Shown here piece after piece: positions 45,633 through 54,992 of a stretch of 64,000 nt of DNA (position 1 is its first letter; every line of letters begins with the position of its first letter). The notes under the pieces were generated by a model. That model had not been told where the DNA came from. It was given only the letters and a program-made list of their open reading frames with translations, and made no database searches. The position numbers and the translations under genes were made by a program. Origin of the DNA: Brumimicrobium salinarum (GTDB lineage Bacteria > Bacteroidota > Bacteroidia > Flavobacteriales_D > Crocinitomicaceae); contig NZ_PJNI01000015.1 in NCBI RefSeq assembly GCF_002844555.1, positions 18,733-82,732 on the forward strand. The letters run 5' to 3'.

Positions 45633-46907
45633 CTATTTGCTAATAACCAATTTGTTGGTTTTAACAACTTCACCATTTACATTACTTACAGTATAAATGT
45701 AAACACCATTGTTTAAATTGCTTACATCAACTTGTTTACTGTTGCTGATTGTTGTATTTACAACCTCTTGTCCAGTAATTGAGTTAATAACAATTTTACC
45801 ATTTTCTAAACCATCAACTTTAAAGTTAACAACGTTAGTTGCTGGGTTAGGGTAAACATTGATAGTTTTTGTTAAACTTAAAAGCGAAGAAGTTGCAGAC
45901 GTCAATGTTATCGTATTTGATGGACCAGCAATTTGGTTTGTCGTTGCATTTGTACCATCAGCTATAGAATATATATAAACATCCATTGCCTCATCTTCTA
46001 CAATTGCTTGTGGAGCAACACTATTACCGCCAGCACTTGCAAGGTATTGGTCTGCAGATGTCAATGTCACGGAGTAGTTAGCAGAACCATCTGGTGCAAC
46101 CGCTGTATATAGTTGTGCCGGTACTGCACTCCAATCAGTTAATGCCACACCTTGTTCCATTACAATAACTCTGTACTCAGAAACAGTACTTTCATCAGCT
46201 GCTGCATCAAATGTTACTTGCAAGTCAGATCCATCACCGTTGTCAGAGATGTCAGACGCTACAATGTTTGTTGCTGGATCAGCTTCAGATAAAACTGTAC
46301 CTAATACAATGTTATCAACAGATAATTTAGAGCCAACTCCAATCGTTGAATTCGCAGACTGCTGAAATATTTGCCCTTCACTACTTGCAATAAACATTGT
46401 GTAGGATGCAACTGTACCAATGTATTGCATAGGTATAGTAACTGTAGTAAAAGTAGCTTGTGTTCCCGCAAAAACTTCAATTCCAACACCAACTAAGTTG
46501 TCGCTTGCATCATAAGCTTGCAAAGTAATAACAGCTGTATCGTTCGCTTTTATGTCATACATCACATCTACTGAAAAATCTTCGTATTTATCTGTTGAGT
46601 TAATGTCTTGAGTTGCTATCGACCCATAATCTCCATCAGGAACTTGTGTATTGGATGATCCAGCTAAATTAAAAGAAGTAAGTGTAATAAAACTATTTCC
46701 ATCTGTAGCTCCTGTTGTAACTTCCAAAGCTGGCGTTACTGGATCAGAGTTTTCATCCGTTACAGTACCAATACCCGTAACTGCATTTAGAGTTGTCCAA
46801 TCATCTGGTGTTCCAGTCGTCCAATTCTCAAAACTAGGATTTGAGACCTGAGCATTAATTCCAACACCTAAAACCAGTGCTAATGCCGATAAGTAAATTT
46901 TTTTCAT
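45633..46907 (-). CDS. Secreted T9SS cargo protein, long paralogue
   Basis: 424 residues with a signal peptide (cut after GINAQ). It contains a beta-sandwich domain starting VSNPSFENWTTG and a fibronectin-like segment around 215-330. The type-A T9SS C-terminal domain (about 350-424) contains INVYPNPATNVVNFKVDGL, NSITGQEVVN and LNNGVYIYTVSN. Likely a surface or secreted binding protein; the ligand is unknown. The DNA is GC-richer in its coding part than its flanks. It is separated from the short paralogue by a terminator. Confidence 0.88.
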   Translation of the reverse strand: MKKIYLSALALVLGVGINAQVSNPSFENWTTGTPDDWTTLNAVTGIGTVTDENSDPVTPALEVTTGATDGNSFITLTSFNLAGSSNTQVPDGDYGSIATQDINSTDKYEDFSVDVMYDIKANDTAVITLQAYDASDNLVGVGIEVFAGTQATFTTVTIPMQYIGTVASYTMFIASSEGQIFQQSANSTIGVGSKLSVDNIVLGTVLSEADPATNIVASDISDNGDGSDLQVTFDAAADESTVSEYRVIVMEQGVALTDWSAVPAQLYTAVAPDGSANYSVTLTSADQYLASAGGNSVAPQAIVEDEAMDVYIYSIADGTNATTNQIAGPSNTITLTSATSSLLSLTKTINVYPNPATNVVNFKVDGLENGKIVINSITGQEVVNTTISNSKQVDVSNLNNGVYIYTVSNVNGEVVKTNKLVISK

Positions 46908-47039
46908 AGTATTTATATATTTTTGATTCAGTCAAATATACTAAAAATTATCTTTTTAGCTAATTATATTATCTTAGATTTAATGTTTCTTTAAATGTAT
47001 GTTAAATGTTTTTTTTTAAGTAATTGTTACGGAGGTTTT

Positions 47040-49997
47040 TTACATGCGTTGATCATCCACCTCCTTCAATTTTACTTGCTGCATTACTTCCAAACTATAA
47101 TAATCAAATTCCTGAGTTACTTTTCCGCGCAATTGATAAATACCTCTTCCCCGAAATGGATAGGATTTTATACTTGGTGGAAAGTGAACGGTGTCGAAAA
47201 CTTCTCCCGTGTGATCTTGAAATGTACCGAAATTCATTAAATCGCCACGTTTGGTGCGGGTTGTTTTTACAGTCACTAAATAACCGTAAAGTGTAATAAA
47301 CTGACCATGGTACTGTTTTAAATCTTTAACGGAAATTTGATTTTGAATCGGCGCTGCTAATAAATCAAAAGGATTGCACAACGGAAAACCCAACAATTCC
47401 AATTCTTCAAAAGATTGCTCTAATTCATCAAGCTGTAAAGTGGGTAATTCATATTGCTTGGTTTCTTGTTGAAATAAAAGTTCTTGGTGTTTTACTGCTT
47501 TAGATTTCTTGTAGAATAAATGCGCTTGCCACTTCAAAGCTTGCTTGTTGACGGATAGTAAACGAAATGCATTAACGCGAATCAATAATAAAAGGTTCTC
47601 CAAAGAAGGATGTAACATTCTCAAATAATGATCTAAAGATTTGAAATTCCCATTTTCTTCTCGAAAATGCAATAAACGAACGATTTCTTTGCTGTCAATG
47701 CCCAGAATGAGTTGAAATCCGAGGTAAATGGTCTTTCCTTTGATCGTAGTTTCCCACCGACTATTTTGAATGCAAGGCGGTTCGATAATCGCGCCTAATC
47801 TTCTCGCTTCATGAATATAAAACTCTGTGGTATAATAACCACCAAAGTTATTAATCGTGGCAACCATATATTCTAAAGGAAAATAAGCTTTTAAATATAG
47901 ACTTTGGAAACTTTCCACAGCGTAAGAAGCAGAATGTCCTTTAGAAAAAGCATAACCGGCAAAACTTTCAATCTGTTTCCAAATGGTTTGAGTGAGTTGA
48001 TCCGGATAGCCTTTCTCTTTACAATTAGAAAAGAATTGATCTTGAATGGCGGTAAATTCGCTGCGAGAACGGTATTTCCCTGACATTCCGCGACGTAAAA
48101 TATCGGCCTCGTCTAAAGTAAGTCCTGCAAAATGATGCGCCACTTTTATTACATCTTCCTGATAAACCATAATTCCGTACGTTTCGGGCATTATGGAGAG
48201 CAAGAGCGGATGACCTTCTTTTCTGCGTTCCTTGTTTTTATGTCGCAAGATGTATTCTTTCATCATTCCAGAACTAGAAACACCTGGACGAATAATAGAA
48301 CTCGCAGCCACTAAATCAAGGTAAGTTGTCGTTTTGAGTTTCTTCATTAACATGCGCATGGCAGGAGATTCAACATAAAAACATCCCATGGCTTCTCCGT
48401 TTTTCAATAAAGATTGAATTTTCTTGTCTTGCTTAAAGAAAACCAAATCATGAATGTCGTGCATTTTCGTTTCAGGCTGATTGTAAGCAATAATGTCCAA
48501 GCTTTCACGAATCTTACTTAACCCACGCTGACTCAAAATATCGAATTTGTACAAACCTACATCTTCTGCTTCAAGCATAGAAAATTGAACCGTTGGAAAT
48601 CCTTTGGGCGGCATAAAAGTCGGACTGAGCCAAGAAGTTGGTTTTTCGCTAATGATGACGCCGCCCGCATGAATACTCAAATGGGAGGGAAGTCCTTCGA
48701 TGTATTGACTGTATTTTAAAACCAAACGATTCATTTCATCGAGTTCGCTCATTTTAAACTTTCCTTTGGACAATTTATCAATTTCCGATTTTGGTAAACC
48801 CAAGACCTTTCCAAGCTCACGTACACAACTTCTATATTTAAAGGTGTTGTAAGTACAAATTAAAGCCGTATTAGGGAAACGATTGAAAATATATTGGAGT
48901 ACATCATCGCGTTCTCGCCAAGAAAAATCAATATCAAAATCGGGTGGGTTTTTCCGATGCAGATTGATGAAGCGTTCAAAATAAAGGTCTAGTTCTAAAG
49001 GATCAACATCTGTAATGCCTAATAAATAAGCGACGATACTGTTGGCGCCACTTCCTCGTCCAACATGAAAGTAAGTTTGAGATTTGGCGTAATGAATAAT
49101 GTCCCAAGTCACAAGAAAATAAGCCATGTAACCTTTTTGTTCAATGACACTTATTTCTCTTTCAATACGGTCGGTAATTTCTTTGGCGGTATCGTTTTCG
49201 GTGGAAAAATCGGCCCAAGGATAACGCTTTTTTCGACCTTCCAAACATAAAGATTCAATCAGCGTTTTGTCTTCTTGATGTGTTCCTGTATAAGTTTTTA
49301 TGTTTTGTGGTTCAGCGTTATCATTAAAACCAAAATGAACATGACATTGTGCTAAGATGTCAAAAGTTTGCTGCAAGACAAATTCAACCTTGGCATATTT
49401 TGATTTGAGTTCTTCTAAAGTGTAAAACTGCTCCGTTTTTGGTGCTTGCTGACTTTCGGGCAACTGAGAAAGTAAAGTGTTTTGATCAATAGCACGCAGC
49501 AAACGATGGGTGTTGTATTCTCGTTTGGTCTGAAAAGTCATGATGGGAGCGGCCAGCAGTTTTTCCTTAGATATATTTTTAATAAAAGCTACTTTGTTGA
49601 CTTCATGCGGTTGAATCCCGACAAATTCATTCGGTCGTAAAGTCTTGGGTTGCTGATTTAGTGGATAAATGACTTTGCAATTGGCCAGATACGGAGCAAT
49701 TTTAGGGAAATCGAGTTGCTCATGTAAATGTTGTGTTAAAAAGGCATTCATTTCATGAAAACCTCTGTTGTTTTGCGCAATGATGAGGTAGCAGTGATGC
49801 ATTTCGTTACGTACATCTACACCTGCGGCAATAGGAAAGTTGATTTCTTGTGCATATTTCAAACTGCTTAAAACTGCTGTTGTAGAATTGATGTCGGTAA
49901 TCGCCAAAAATGGAAAACCACAATCCTTAGCCCACTGAATTGTTGCTTCAGGGGATTTTACGCCGTAGCCTATGCTGTATTTTGTGTGGATATGCAT
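47040..49997 (-). CDS. DNA polymerase III alpha subunit, DnaE2/ImuC-like short form
   Basis: 985 residues from the ATG at 49997; the open frame goes further upstream through a repeat and is not coding there. The PHP domain starts at MHIHTKYS, the polymerase active-site aspartates are in PPDFDIDF, and FAGYAFSKGHSASYA is a conserved alpha-subunit motif. A C-terminal OB-fold (YGYLVTVKTTRTKRGDLMNF) follows. The length is shorter than replicative DnaE (about 1150-1450). It lies downstream of dinB, separated by a repeat, which suggests an accessory translesion polymerase rather than the main replicase (inference). Confidence 0.88.
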   Translation of the reverse strand: MHIHTKYSIGYGVKSPEATIQWAKDCGFPFLAITDINSTTAVLSSLKYAQEINFPIAAGVDVRNEMHHCYLIIAQNNRGFHEMNAFLTQHLHEQLDFPKIAPYLANCKVIYPLNQQPKTLRPNEFVGIQPHEVNKVAFIKNISKEKLLAAPIMTFQTKREYNTHRLLRAIDQNTLLSQLPESQQAPKTEQFYTLEELKSKYAKVEFVLQQTFDILAQCHVHFGFNDNAEPQNIKTYTGTHQEDKTLIESLCLEGRKKRYPWADFSTENDTAKEITDRIEREISVIEQKGYMAYFLVTWDIIHYAKSQTYFHVGRGSGANSIVAYLLGITDVDPLELDLYFERFINLHRKNPPDFDIDFSWRERDDVLQYIFNRFPNTALICTYNTFKYRSCVRELGKVLGLPKSEIDKLSKGKFKMSELDEMNRLVLKYSQYIEGLPSHLSIHAGGVIISEKPTSWLSPTFMPPKGFPTVQFSMLEAEDVGLYKFDILSQRGLSKIRESLDIIAYNQPETKMHDIHDLVFFKQDKKIQSLLKNGEAMGCFYVESPAMRMLMKKLKTTTYLDLVAASSIIRPGVSSSGMMKEYILRHKNKERRKEGHPLLLSIMPETYGIMVYQEDVIKVAHHFAGLTLDEADILRRGMSGKYRSRSEFTAIQDQFFSNCKEKGYPDQLTQTIWKQIESFAGYAFSKGHSASYAVESFQSLYLKAYFPLEYMVATINNFGGYYTTEFYIHEARRLGAIIEPPCIQNSRWETTIKGKTIYLGFQLILGIDSKEIVRLLHFREENGNFKSLDHYLRMLHPSLENLLLLIRVNAFRLLSVNKQALKWQAHLFYKKSKAVKHQELLFQQETKQYELPTLQLDELEQSFEELELLGFPLCNPFDLLAAPIQNQISVKDLKQYHGQFITLYGYLVTVKTTRTKRGDLMNFGTFQDHTGEVFDTVHFPPSIKSYPFRGRGIYQLRGKVTQEFDYYSLEVMQQVKLKEVDDQRM

Positions 49998-50060
49998 TTT
50001 TGAAGGTTTAATGTCTTTTTTTTGTGTGTCTTCGATTCTTTTACTGCTTTTTTCGTGTGC

Positions 50061-50142
50061 CTTCGACAGGCTCAGTCGCCGAAAAAAGCTTAACGCTGAT
50101 AAGTGGAGTAACCCGCTGACTGCGATCCCTGAGCTTGTCGAA
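50061..50142. repeat. Interspersed inverted repeat between dinB and dnaE
   Basis: CTTCGACAGGCTCAG (50061-50075) and CTGAGCTTGTCGAA (50129-50142) are imperfect inverse copies. This sequence motif is a frequent interspersed element in Bacteroidota. It fills the gap of about 160 bases between dinB and dnaE and explains the spurious upstream extension of the dnaE frame. Confidence 0.75.
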
Positions 50143-50160
50143 TGGGTCGAAGTCAGCAGA

Positions 50161-51309
50161 TTATTTCGACCTCGCATACATCACACTTTCCTTTCCAAAG
50201 CGATTTCGAATCTTGTCCATCGCTTGATAGAGGTTTGAATATTTCCCATCATCTGTAAATAGGCTGATTTGTTGTCCGCCTTGCACAAGGTGACTCAAGC
50301 GAACTCCCACTAAACGAATCCTAACTCGGCGTTGGTAGAGTTGTTCGAATAATGCTACAATCAGTGGAATAATTTCATGATCTGCAGCCGTGTAATGAAT
50401 TTTGCGTTGTAAAGTTTTCGTCTGGAAATCAGAATAGCGGATTTTTACCGCAACGCAAGCTGTTACTTTATTACTGATGCGTAATTTATAAGTCAATTTT
50501 TCGCCCATGGCACAGAGAAGCGAACGCATTTGGTGAACATCTATACTGTCTTTTTCAAAAGTATGTTCTGCCGACATTGATTTTCTTTCGCTGTACTGAA
50601 CAACAGGAGAGTTATCGATTCCATGTGCTTTTTTCCAAATCGTTTTTCCTGATTTCCCAAAAACTTGTTCCAACAATTCTACGGGCATTTCTTGCAGCGT
50701 TTGAATTTTCTTTACGCCTAAGCCACAGAATGTCTGGTAGGTTTTTAATCCCACCGAAGGAATTTTACGAATGGATAAAGGCGCGAGAAAATGGCGCTCT
50801 GTACCGTAATCAACATTAATGGCGTTATTCGGTTTGGCTTCTCCTGTTGCAATTTTAGAAACCGTTTTGTTTTCCGACAAGCCAAAAGAAATCGGCAAAC
50901 CCGATTCTCGAATGATGCGTTCTCGCAATTCTTTAGCGTATTGTAAACAGCCAAAAAATTTGTCCATTCCCGAAAAATCCATGTAAAATTCATCAATTGA
51001 ACTCTTTTCATAAACAGGAGCAGCCTCTTTCACGATGTCGGTAATCATTCGAGAATATTTGCTGTATGTTTCCGAATTCCCAGAAACAACAATTGCTTCG
51101 GGACAGCGTCTCATGGCAAGTTTCATTGGCATCGCAGAATGAATTCCAAATTCACGGGCTTCATAACTGCACGCAGCTACTACACCTCGGTCGGATGGTC
51201 CGCCAACTAAAATGGGTTTGCCTATCAAACGACTGTCTGTGAGTCGCTCGCAAGAAACAAAAAATGTGTCCAGATCCATGTGGACGATTGCACGGTGTTG
51301 TTGTTGCAT
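50161..51309 (-). CDS. dinB: DNA polymerase IV (Y-family)
   Basis: 382 residues. Y-family catalytic motifs are visible: VHMDLDTFFVSCER (first metal aspartate), AACSYEAREFGI, and SSIDEFYMDFSG (second acidic pair). The little-finger domain follows, and GQQISLF near the C-terminus is a beta-clamp binding motif. Pol IV performs error-prone translesion synthesis. It precedes the DnaE2-like gene, a pairing known from mutagenesis cassettes; no LexA- or ImuA-like gene is adjacent. Confidence 0.95.
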   Translation of the reverse strand: MQQQHRAIVHMDLDTFFVSCERLTDSRLIGKPILVGGPSDRGVVAACSYEAREFGIHSAMPMKLAMRRCPEAIVVSGNSETYSKYSRMITDIVKEAAPVYEKSSIDEFYMDFSGMDKFFGCLQYAKELRERIIRESGLPISFGLSENKTVSKIATGEAKPNNAINVDYGTERHFLAPLSIRKIPSVGLKTYQTFCGLGVKKIQTLQEMPVELLEQVFGKSGKTIWKKAHGIDNSPVVQYSERKSMSAEHTFEKDSIDVHQMRSLLCAMGEKLTYKLRISNKVTACVAVKIRYSDFQTKTLQRKIHYTAADHEIIPLIVALFEQLYQRRVRIRLVGVRLSHLVQGGQQISLFTDDGKYSNLYQAMDKIRNRFGKESVMYARSK

Positions 51310-51326
51310 TGTTTTTCAGTTTTACT

Positions 51327-51450
51327 GTGTTTGAATTATAAAGCCCAATATCTGCGTTGCACTTTATCTTGAAAGCAGTCATTGACAAAAGTCAACTCCT
51401 TGGATTTCAAAAAAAGTGCGCCTTGCTATTGAACTTTATAATTCAAACAC
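51327..51450. repeat. 124-bp palindromic element upstream of dinB
   Basis: Two 17-base arms GTGTTTGAATTATAAAG and CTTTATAATTCAAACAC (51327-51343 and 51434-51450) are perfect inverse copies. Pairing continues inward imperfectly (CAATA, GCACTTT, TGAAA), so nearly the whole element can fold. It may be a miniature inverted-repeat transposable element; no target duplication is obvious. From 51451 to 51630 nothing further is recognised. Confidence 0.7.
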
Positions 51451-51630
51451 TTCAATTATTCTTAAATAAATCAATAAAACTGCATATCGTTTTGAGGAAT
51501 AGAAACTTGTATTTTTACCAAGAAACTACAGGCACAAATGTAATAAATGTTTATATAATAATCTTTATTTTGGTTAAAATATAATCAATATATATTCTTG
51601 AAGAAAAGGTTTAAGTTTAAACTAACTGTA

Positions 51631-52145
51631 GGTTAACCGCAGAGAGAAAGAAACCGCGGAGAGCGCAGAGGTTTCGCAAAGGGTGAAGAGATTTGAGGGC
51701 GCAAAGAATTCACTTTTGGTAAATGTTGGTTTGGTGGGTCGTTCTTTAAATTAACCGCAGAGAGGAAGAAACCGCAGTGAACGCAAAGCTTTCGCAAAGG
51801 GTGCAGAGATTGAGGGTAAGGAATTTGAATATCCATTCAATTAATTCCACAACACCTCCACAAAATTTGTTTTTTTAAAACTCCGCTATCTCCGCGAACC
51901 TCTGCGATAAAAACCTCTGCAAAATTCTTCGATAAAAACCTCCGCGAAACTCTGCGGTAAAAACTTCTACGATAAACCTCTTGCAATCTCCACGAAATCT
52001 CCACGTCCTCTGCGATAAAAACCTCCGCAAACCTCTGCGGTAAAAATCTCCGCGAACCTCTGCGGTAAAAATTTCTACGATAAACCTCTTGCAATCTCCA
52101 CGAAACCTCCGCGAAACTCTTCGATAAAAACCTCTACGGTAGAAA
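51631..52145. repeat. Repeat block of CTCTGCGG-type units, first copy
   Basis: The left part (51631-51810) reads in one orientation (ACCGCAGAG, CGCAAAG units) and the right part (51880-52145) in the other (CCTCCGCGAACCTCTGCGGTAAAAAC, CTTCTACGATAAA, CTCTTGCAATCTCCACG units). Many degenerate copies of about 25 bases make it a large inverted structure. The minus-strand open frame here (EVYRRNFYRR type) is a by-product of the repeat, not a gene. Confidence 0.8.
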
Positions 52146-52165
52146 AAACTATTTCTGCATTTGAA

Positions 52166-52543
52166 CTACAGCTTATTCACAATCCGCCGAATTCCTTTTT
52201 TTAGTAAAAGCACATTAAAATTAATCAATAACCCCAGTTTATAATTTCCCAGTTTTAAATAAGTGATTGTTTGCGCCATGTGGAGATCATGTAAAGCATC
52301 AACGCTTTTTAACTCAATTACTACTTTGTTCTCTACTAATAAATCGATTCTGTAACCACATTCGAGTTGTACTTCTTCAAAGATTAACGGGATGGGTTTT
52401 TCTTTTACTACTCGTAATCCTTCCTTTTTTAACTTATAAAATAAGCATTGTTGATAGGTGCTTTCTAGTAATCCTGGACCTAACGCTCGATGAACTTCAA
52501 TTGCACATCCAATTACTTTGGTTGCTATTTCATTTTCTGACAT
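52166..52543 (-). CDS. GxxExxY-family protein (PD-(D/E)XK-like)
   Basis: 125 residues with the family signature GLLESTY at about 24-30. A nuclease-like core follows: CGYRIDLLVENKVVIELKSV, an aspartate then ExK, as in PD-(D/E)XK folds. Then comes HMAQTITYLKLGNYKLGLLI. Members are common in Bacteroidota and other phyla, often in several copies, and the function is not established. It sits exactly between two blocks of the same CTCTGCGG-type repeats. Confidence 0.9.
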   Translation of the reverse strand: MSENEIATKVIGCAIEVHRALGPGLLESTYQQCLFYKLKKEGLRVVKEKPIPLIFEEVQLECGYRIDLLVENKVVIELKSVDALHDLHMAQTITYLKLGNYKLGLLINFNVLLLKKGIRRIVNKL

Positions 52544-52659
52544 AATTTATGGTGATTAAGGTTGATATTTAGATTTTAAAACGGTCGACTTTAAATTAAG
52601 ATAATGAAATATATGAGTTTAAGAAGTGCATTGAGGAGAAAGATAGCTTTAACAATTTT

Positions 52660-52988
52660 AACCGAAGTGGATGTTAACCGCAGAGGACGCAAAGCTTTCG
52701 CAAAGGGGTGCAGAGATTTGAAGACTCCCAAAGAATTTGAATATCCACAGAATAAACTCCACAACCTTTGTTTTTTTTAAACCTCCGCTATCTCCGTGAA
52801 CCTCTGCGATAAAAACCTCCGCAAATCTCTGCGGTAAAAATCTCCGCGAACCTCTGCGGTAAAACCTTCTACGATAAACCTCTTGCAATCTCCACGAACT
52901 CTCCACGTCCTCTGCGGTAAAAACCTCCGCGAACCGCTGCGATAAAAACCTCTGCGAACCTCTGCGGTAAAAACTTCTACGATAAAAA
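52660..52988. repeat. Repeat block of CTCTGCGG-type units, second copy
   Basis: This block repeats the order of the first: a short left part (AACCGCAGAGGACGCAAAG, 52675-52720), an AT-rich loop with GAATATCCAC and CCACAACCTTTG, then inverted units (CTCCGCGAACCTCTGCGGTAAAA, CTTCTACGATAAACC, CTCTTGCAATCTCCACG) to 52988. The two blocks share the same unit order, so one probably arose by duplication or both by a common element. Confidence 0.8.
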
Positions 52989-52989
52989 C

Positions 52990-53442
52990 CTAAATAACCA
53001 CTCGAGTAGAATACTTCAACTCCTCCAACACAATCTGAGATTCAATATCACTAATGTTAGAAATCGAGGCCACGTCATTCACTAAAAAGTCACGGTATTC
53101 CTTAATATTTGAAAACCTAGCCTTGGCCAAGAAATCATAAGAACCAGAGATGTGGTAAAATTCAGTGATTGAAGCTAAAGACTCCATTTGTTGAACAAAT
53201 TCTGTTCGTTTGGAGGCGTGATGGTCCTTTACAGTTAGGTTGAGGAAAACAACAATCGATTTTCCAAGTAAATCTGCATCTAATAAAGCGACATATTCTT
53301 TTATATATCCTGCTTTTTCCAGCTTTTTTATCCTTTCATAGATCGGAGTGGTGGTTAAAGAGAGCTCAGATGCCATTTCTTTTGCCGTTTTTAAACAGTC
53401 CGTTTGGAGAATTTCAAGGATTCTTTGATCAATATTATCCAT
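52990..53442 (-). CDS. Lrp/AsnC-family transcriptional regulator
   Basis: 150 residues from the ATG at 53442 (MDNIDQRILEILQTD); an upstream TTG in frame is less likely. The N-terminal winged helix (about 1-60) has TAKEMASELSLTTTPIYERIKKLEKAGYI cut as TTTPIYERIKKLEKAG, typical of AsnC-type recognition helices. The C-terminal RAM domain (about 65-148) binds amino acids (FYHISGSYDFLAKARF). It is divergent from the arginine decarboxylase operon with a 158-base gap, so it may control polyamine synthesis (inference). Its 3' end touches the second repeat block. Confidence 0.93.
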   Translation of the reverse strand: MDNIDQRILEILQTDCLKTAKEMASELSLTTTPIYERIKKLEKAGYIKEYVALLDADLLGKSIVVFLNLTVKDHHASKRTEFVQQMESLASITEFYHISGSYDFLAKARFSNIKEYRDFLVNDVASISNISDIESQIVLEELKYSTRVVI

Positions 53443-53600
53443 GTTTAGTTGTTTTAACTTCAAATATACTCATAAACAGTAAAATATACTAATTTTTATT
53501 TAATAGTATTTTATATCACTTTTTTAGGGCAAATTTGCAGCGATTTAATCTTTTAATTAGGTGAGATTTTTTTAACCAATTTTTTTTTTTGAAATAAAAA

Positions 53601-54992
53601 ATGAAAAACAAATATCAAGATTTAATAGAACAAACATTTGACTTTCCTCAAGAGGAGTTTAGTGTTGAAAATGGTGAATTGTCCTACAGAGGAATTGACA
53701 TGAATGCGTTGATTGAAAAGTATGGAACTCCTTTTCGTTTTACTTATCTTCCTGTAATTGGAAAGCAGATTGAACGTTGTCGTAATTGGTTTCATTCAAG
53801 TATGAAGAAGCAAGATTACAAAGGAAAATATGAATACTGTTACTGTACGAAAAGTTCACACTTTAACTTCGTGTTGGAAGAGTGTACAAAGCACAAAACC
53901 AATATTGAAACGAGTTCAGCTTTTGATATCGATATTTTAATTGCTTTACACAAAAAAGGAAAGCTAGATAAAGACACTTATGTTTTGTGCAACGGATATA
54001 AGACAGAAGTTTATATTAAGAAAATCAAAGAATTATTGGAATTGGGCTTTACGAAAGTGATTCCTGTAATTGATAACTTCCAAGAATTTGATATTCTAGA
54101 TGAACAAATTGACCAAAAACTGGAAATCGGTATTCGTATCGCCTCAGAGGAAGATCCAAAGTTCGAGTTCTATACTTCTCGTTTAGGAATTGGATATAAA
54201 GATGTGGTATCGTTTTATAACTGGAAACTAAAAGACCACAAGAAATTTAAACTGTCAATGCTTCATTTCTTTGTAAATACTGGAATTCGAGACAATGCAT
54301 ATTATTGGAATGAATTGCATAAATTCTTAAGTGTTTATGAGAATTTGATTAAGAATGATGCAGATATTACTTACTTAAATGTAGGTGGTGGATTCCCTGT
54401 GAAAAACTCTTTGGCATTTGATTTTGATTATGAATATTTAGTGGATGAAATTATAGGACAAATAAAAATGTCGGCAGACCACGTAGGAGCAATTCACCCA
54501 GATATTTTTACAGAGTTTGGCTCTTTCACAGTAGCAGAAGCAGGGGGAATGGTGTATACTATTCTCGACCAAAAGAAACAGAACGATAGAGAGAAATGGA
54601 ACATGATTAATAGCTCTTTCATGACAACTCTTCCAGATTCATGGGCAATTAACAAGCGTTTTATTATGCTGCCAATTAACCGATGGAATGAAAAATATGA
54701 ACGGGTGTTTTTAGGTGGTTTAACATGCGATAGCGATGATTATTATAACTCAGAACAACACGTCAATGCAATTTATTTGCCAGTTTGGAATAAAAAGAAA
54801 CCAATGCATGTAGGTTTTTTTAATTGTGGAGCGTATCAAGAATCAATTTCAGGATATGGAGGAATTAAGCACTGTTTGATTCCAAGTCCAAAACACATTT
54901 TATTGAGTCATGATGAAAACGGAGAATTAGTAGATGAACTATTTGCTCCACAGCAAACAAGTGAAGAAATGCTTAAAATTTTAGGATACTAA
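53601..54992 (+). CDS. speA: Arginine decarboxylase, PLP fold III
   Basis: 463 residues, a short biosynthetic-type arginine decarboxylase of the alanine-racemase-like fold. The PLP lysine is probably in YCYCTKSSHFN (about residue 82), with SSAFDID, YLNVGGGFPVKNS and EFGSFTVAEAGG as cofactor and dimer segments. It converts arginine to agmatine. The next gene, agmatinase, starts at the last base of the stop, so they are tightly coupled. The family usually reaches about 460-660 residues, so this is the compact type. Confidence 0.92.
   Translation: MKNKYQDLIEQTFDFPQEEFSVENGELSYRGIDMNALIEKYGTPFRFTYLPVIGKQIERCRNWFHSSMKKQDYKGKYEYCYCTKSSHFNFVLEECTKHKTNIETSSAFDIDILIALHKKGKLDKDTYVLCNGYKTEVYIKKIKELLELGFTKVIPVIDNFQEFDILDEQIDQKLEIGIRIASEEDPKFEFYTSRLGIGYKDVVSFYNWKLKDHKKFKLSMLHFFVNTGIRDNAYYWNELHKFLSVYENLIKNDADITYLNVGGGFPVKNSLAFDFDYEYLVDEIIGQIKMSADHVGAIHPDIFTEFGSFTVAEAGGMVYTILDQKKQNDREKWNMINSSFMTTLPDSWAINKRFIMLPINRWNEKYERVFLGGLTCDSDDYYNSEQHVNAIYLPVWNKKKPMHVGFFNCGAYQESISGYGGIKHCLIPSPKHILLSHDENGELVDELFAPQQTSEEMLKILGY

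Noticed and set aside
49998..50177. Upstream extension of the dnaE frame to 50177
   Set aside because: The extension translates the CTTCGACAGG repeat and overlaps the end of dinB; the PHP domain start fits the ATG at 49997.
51880..52145. Repeat block considered as a CRISPR array
   Set aside because: Units are degenerate, without uniform spacers, occur in both orientations, and no cas gene is present.
51837..52906. Minus-strand open frames (51837-52094 and 52658-52906) with repeated EVYRRxFYRRGSRRFLPQ
   Set aside because: They are translations of the degenerate CTCTGCGG repeats; the two copies follow the repeat units and have no start context or independent conservation.
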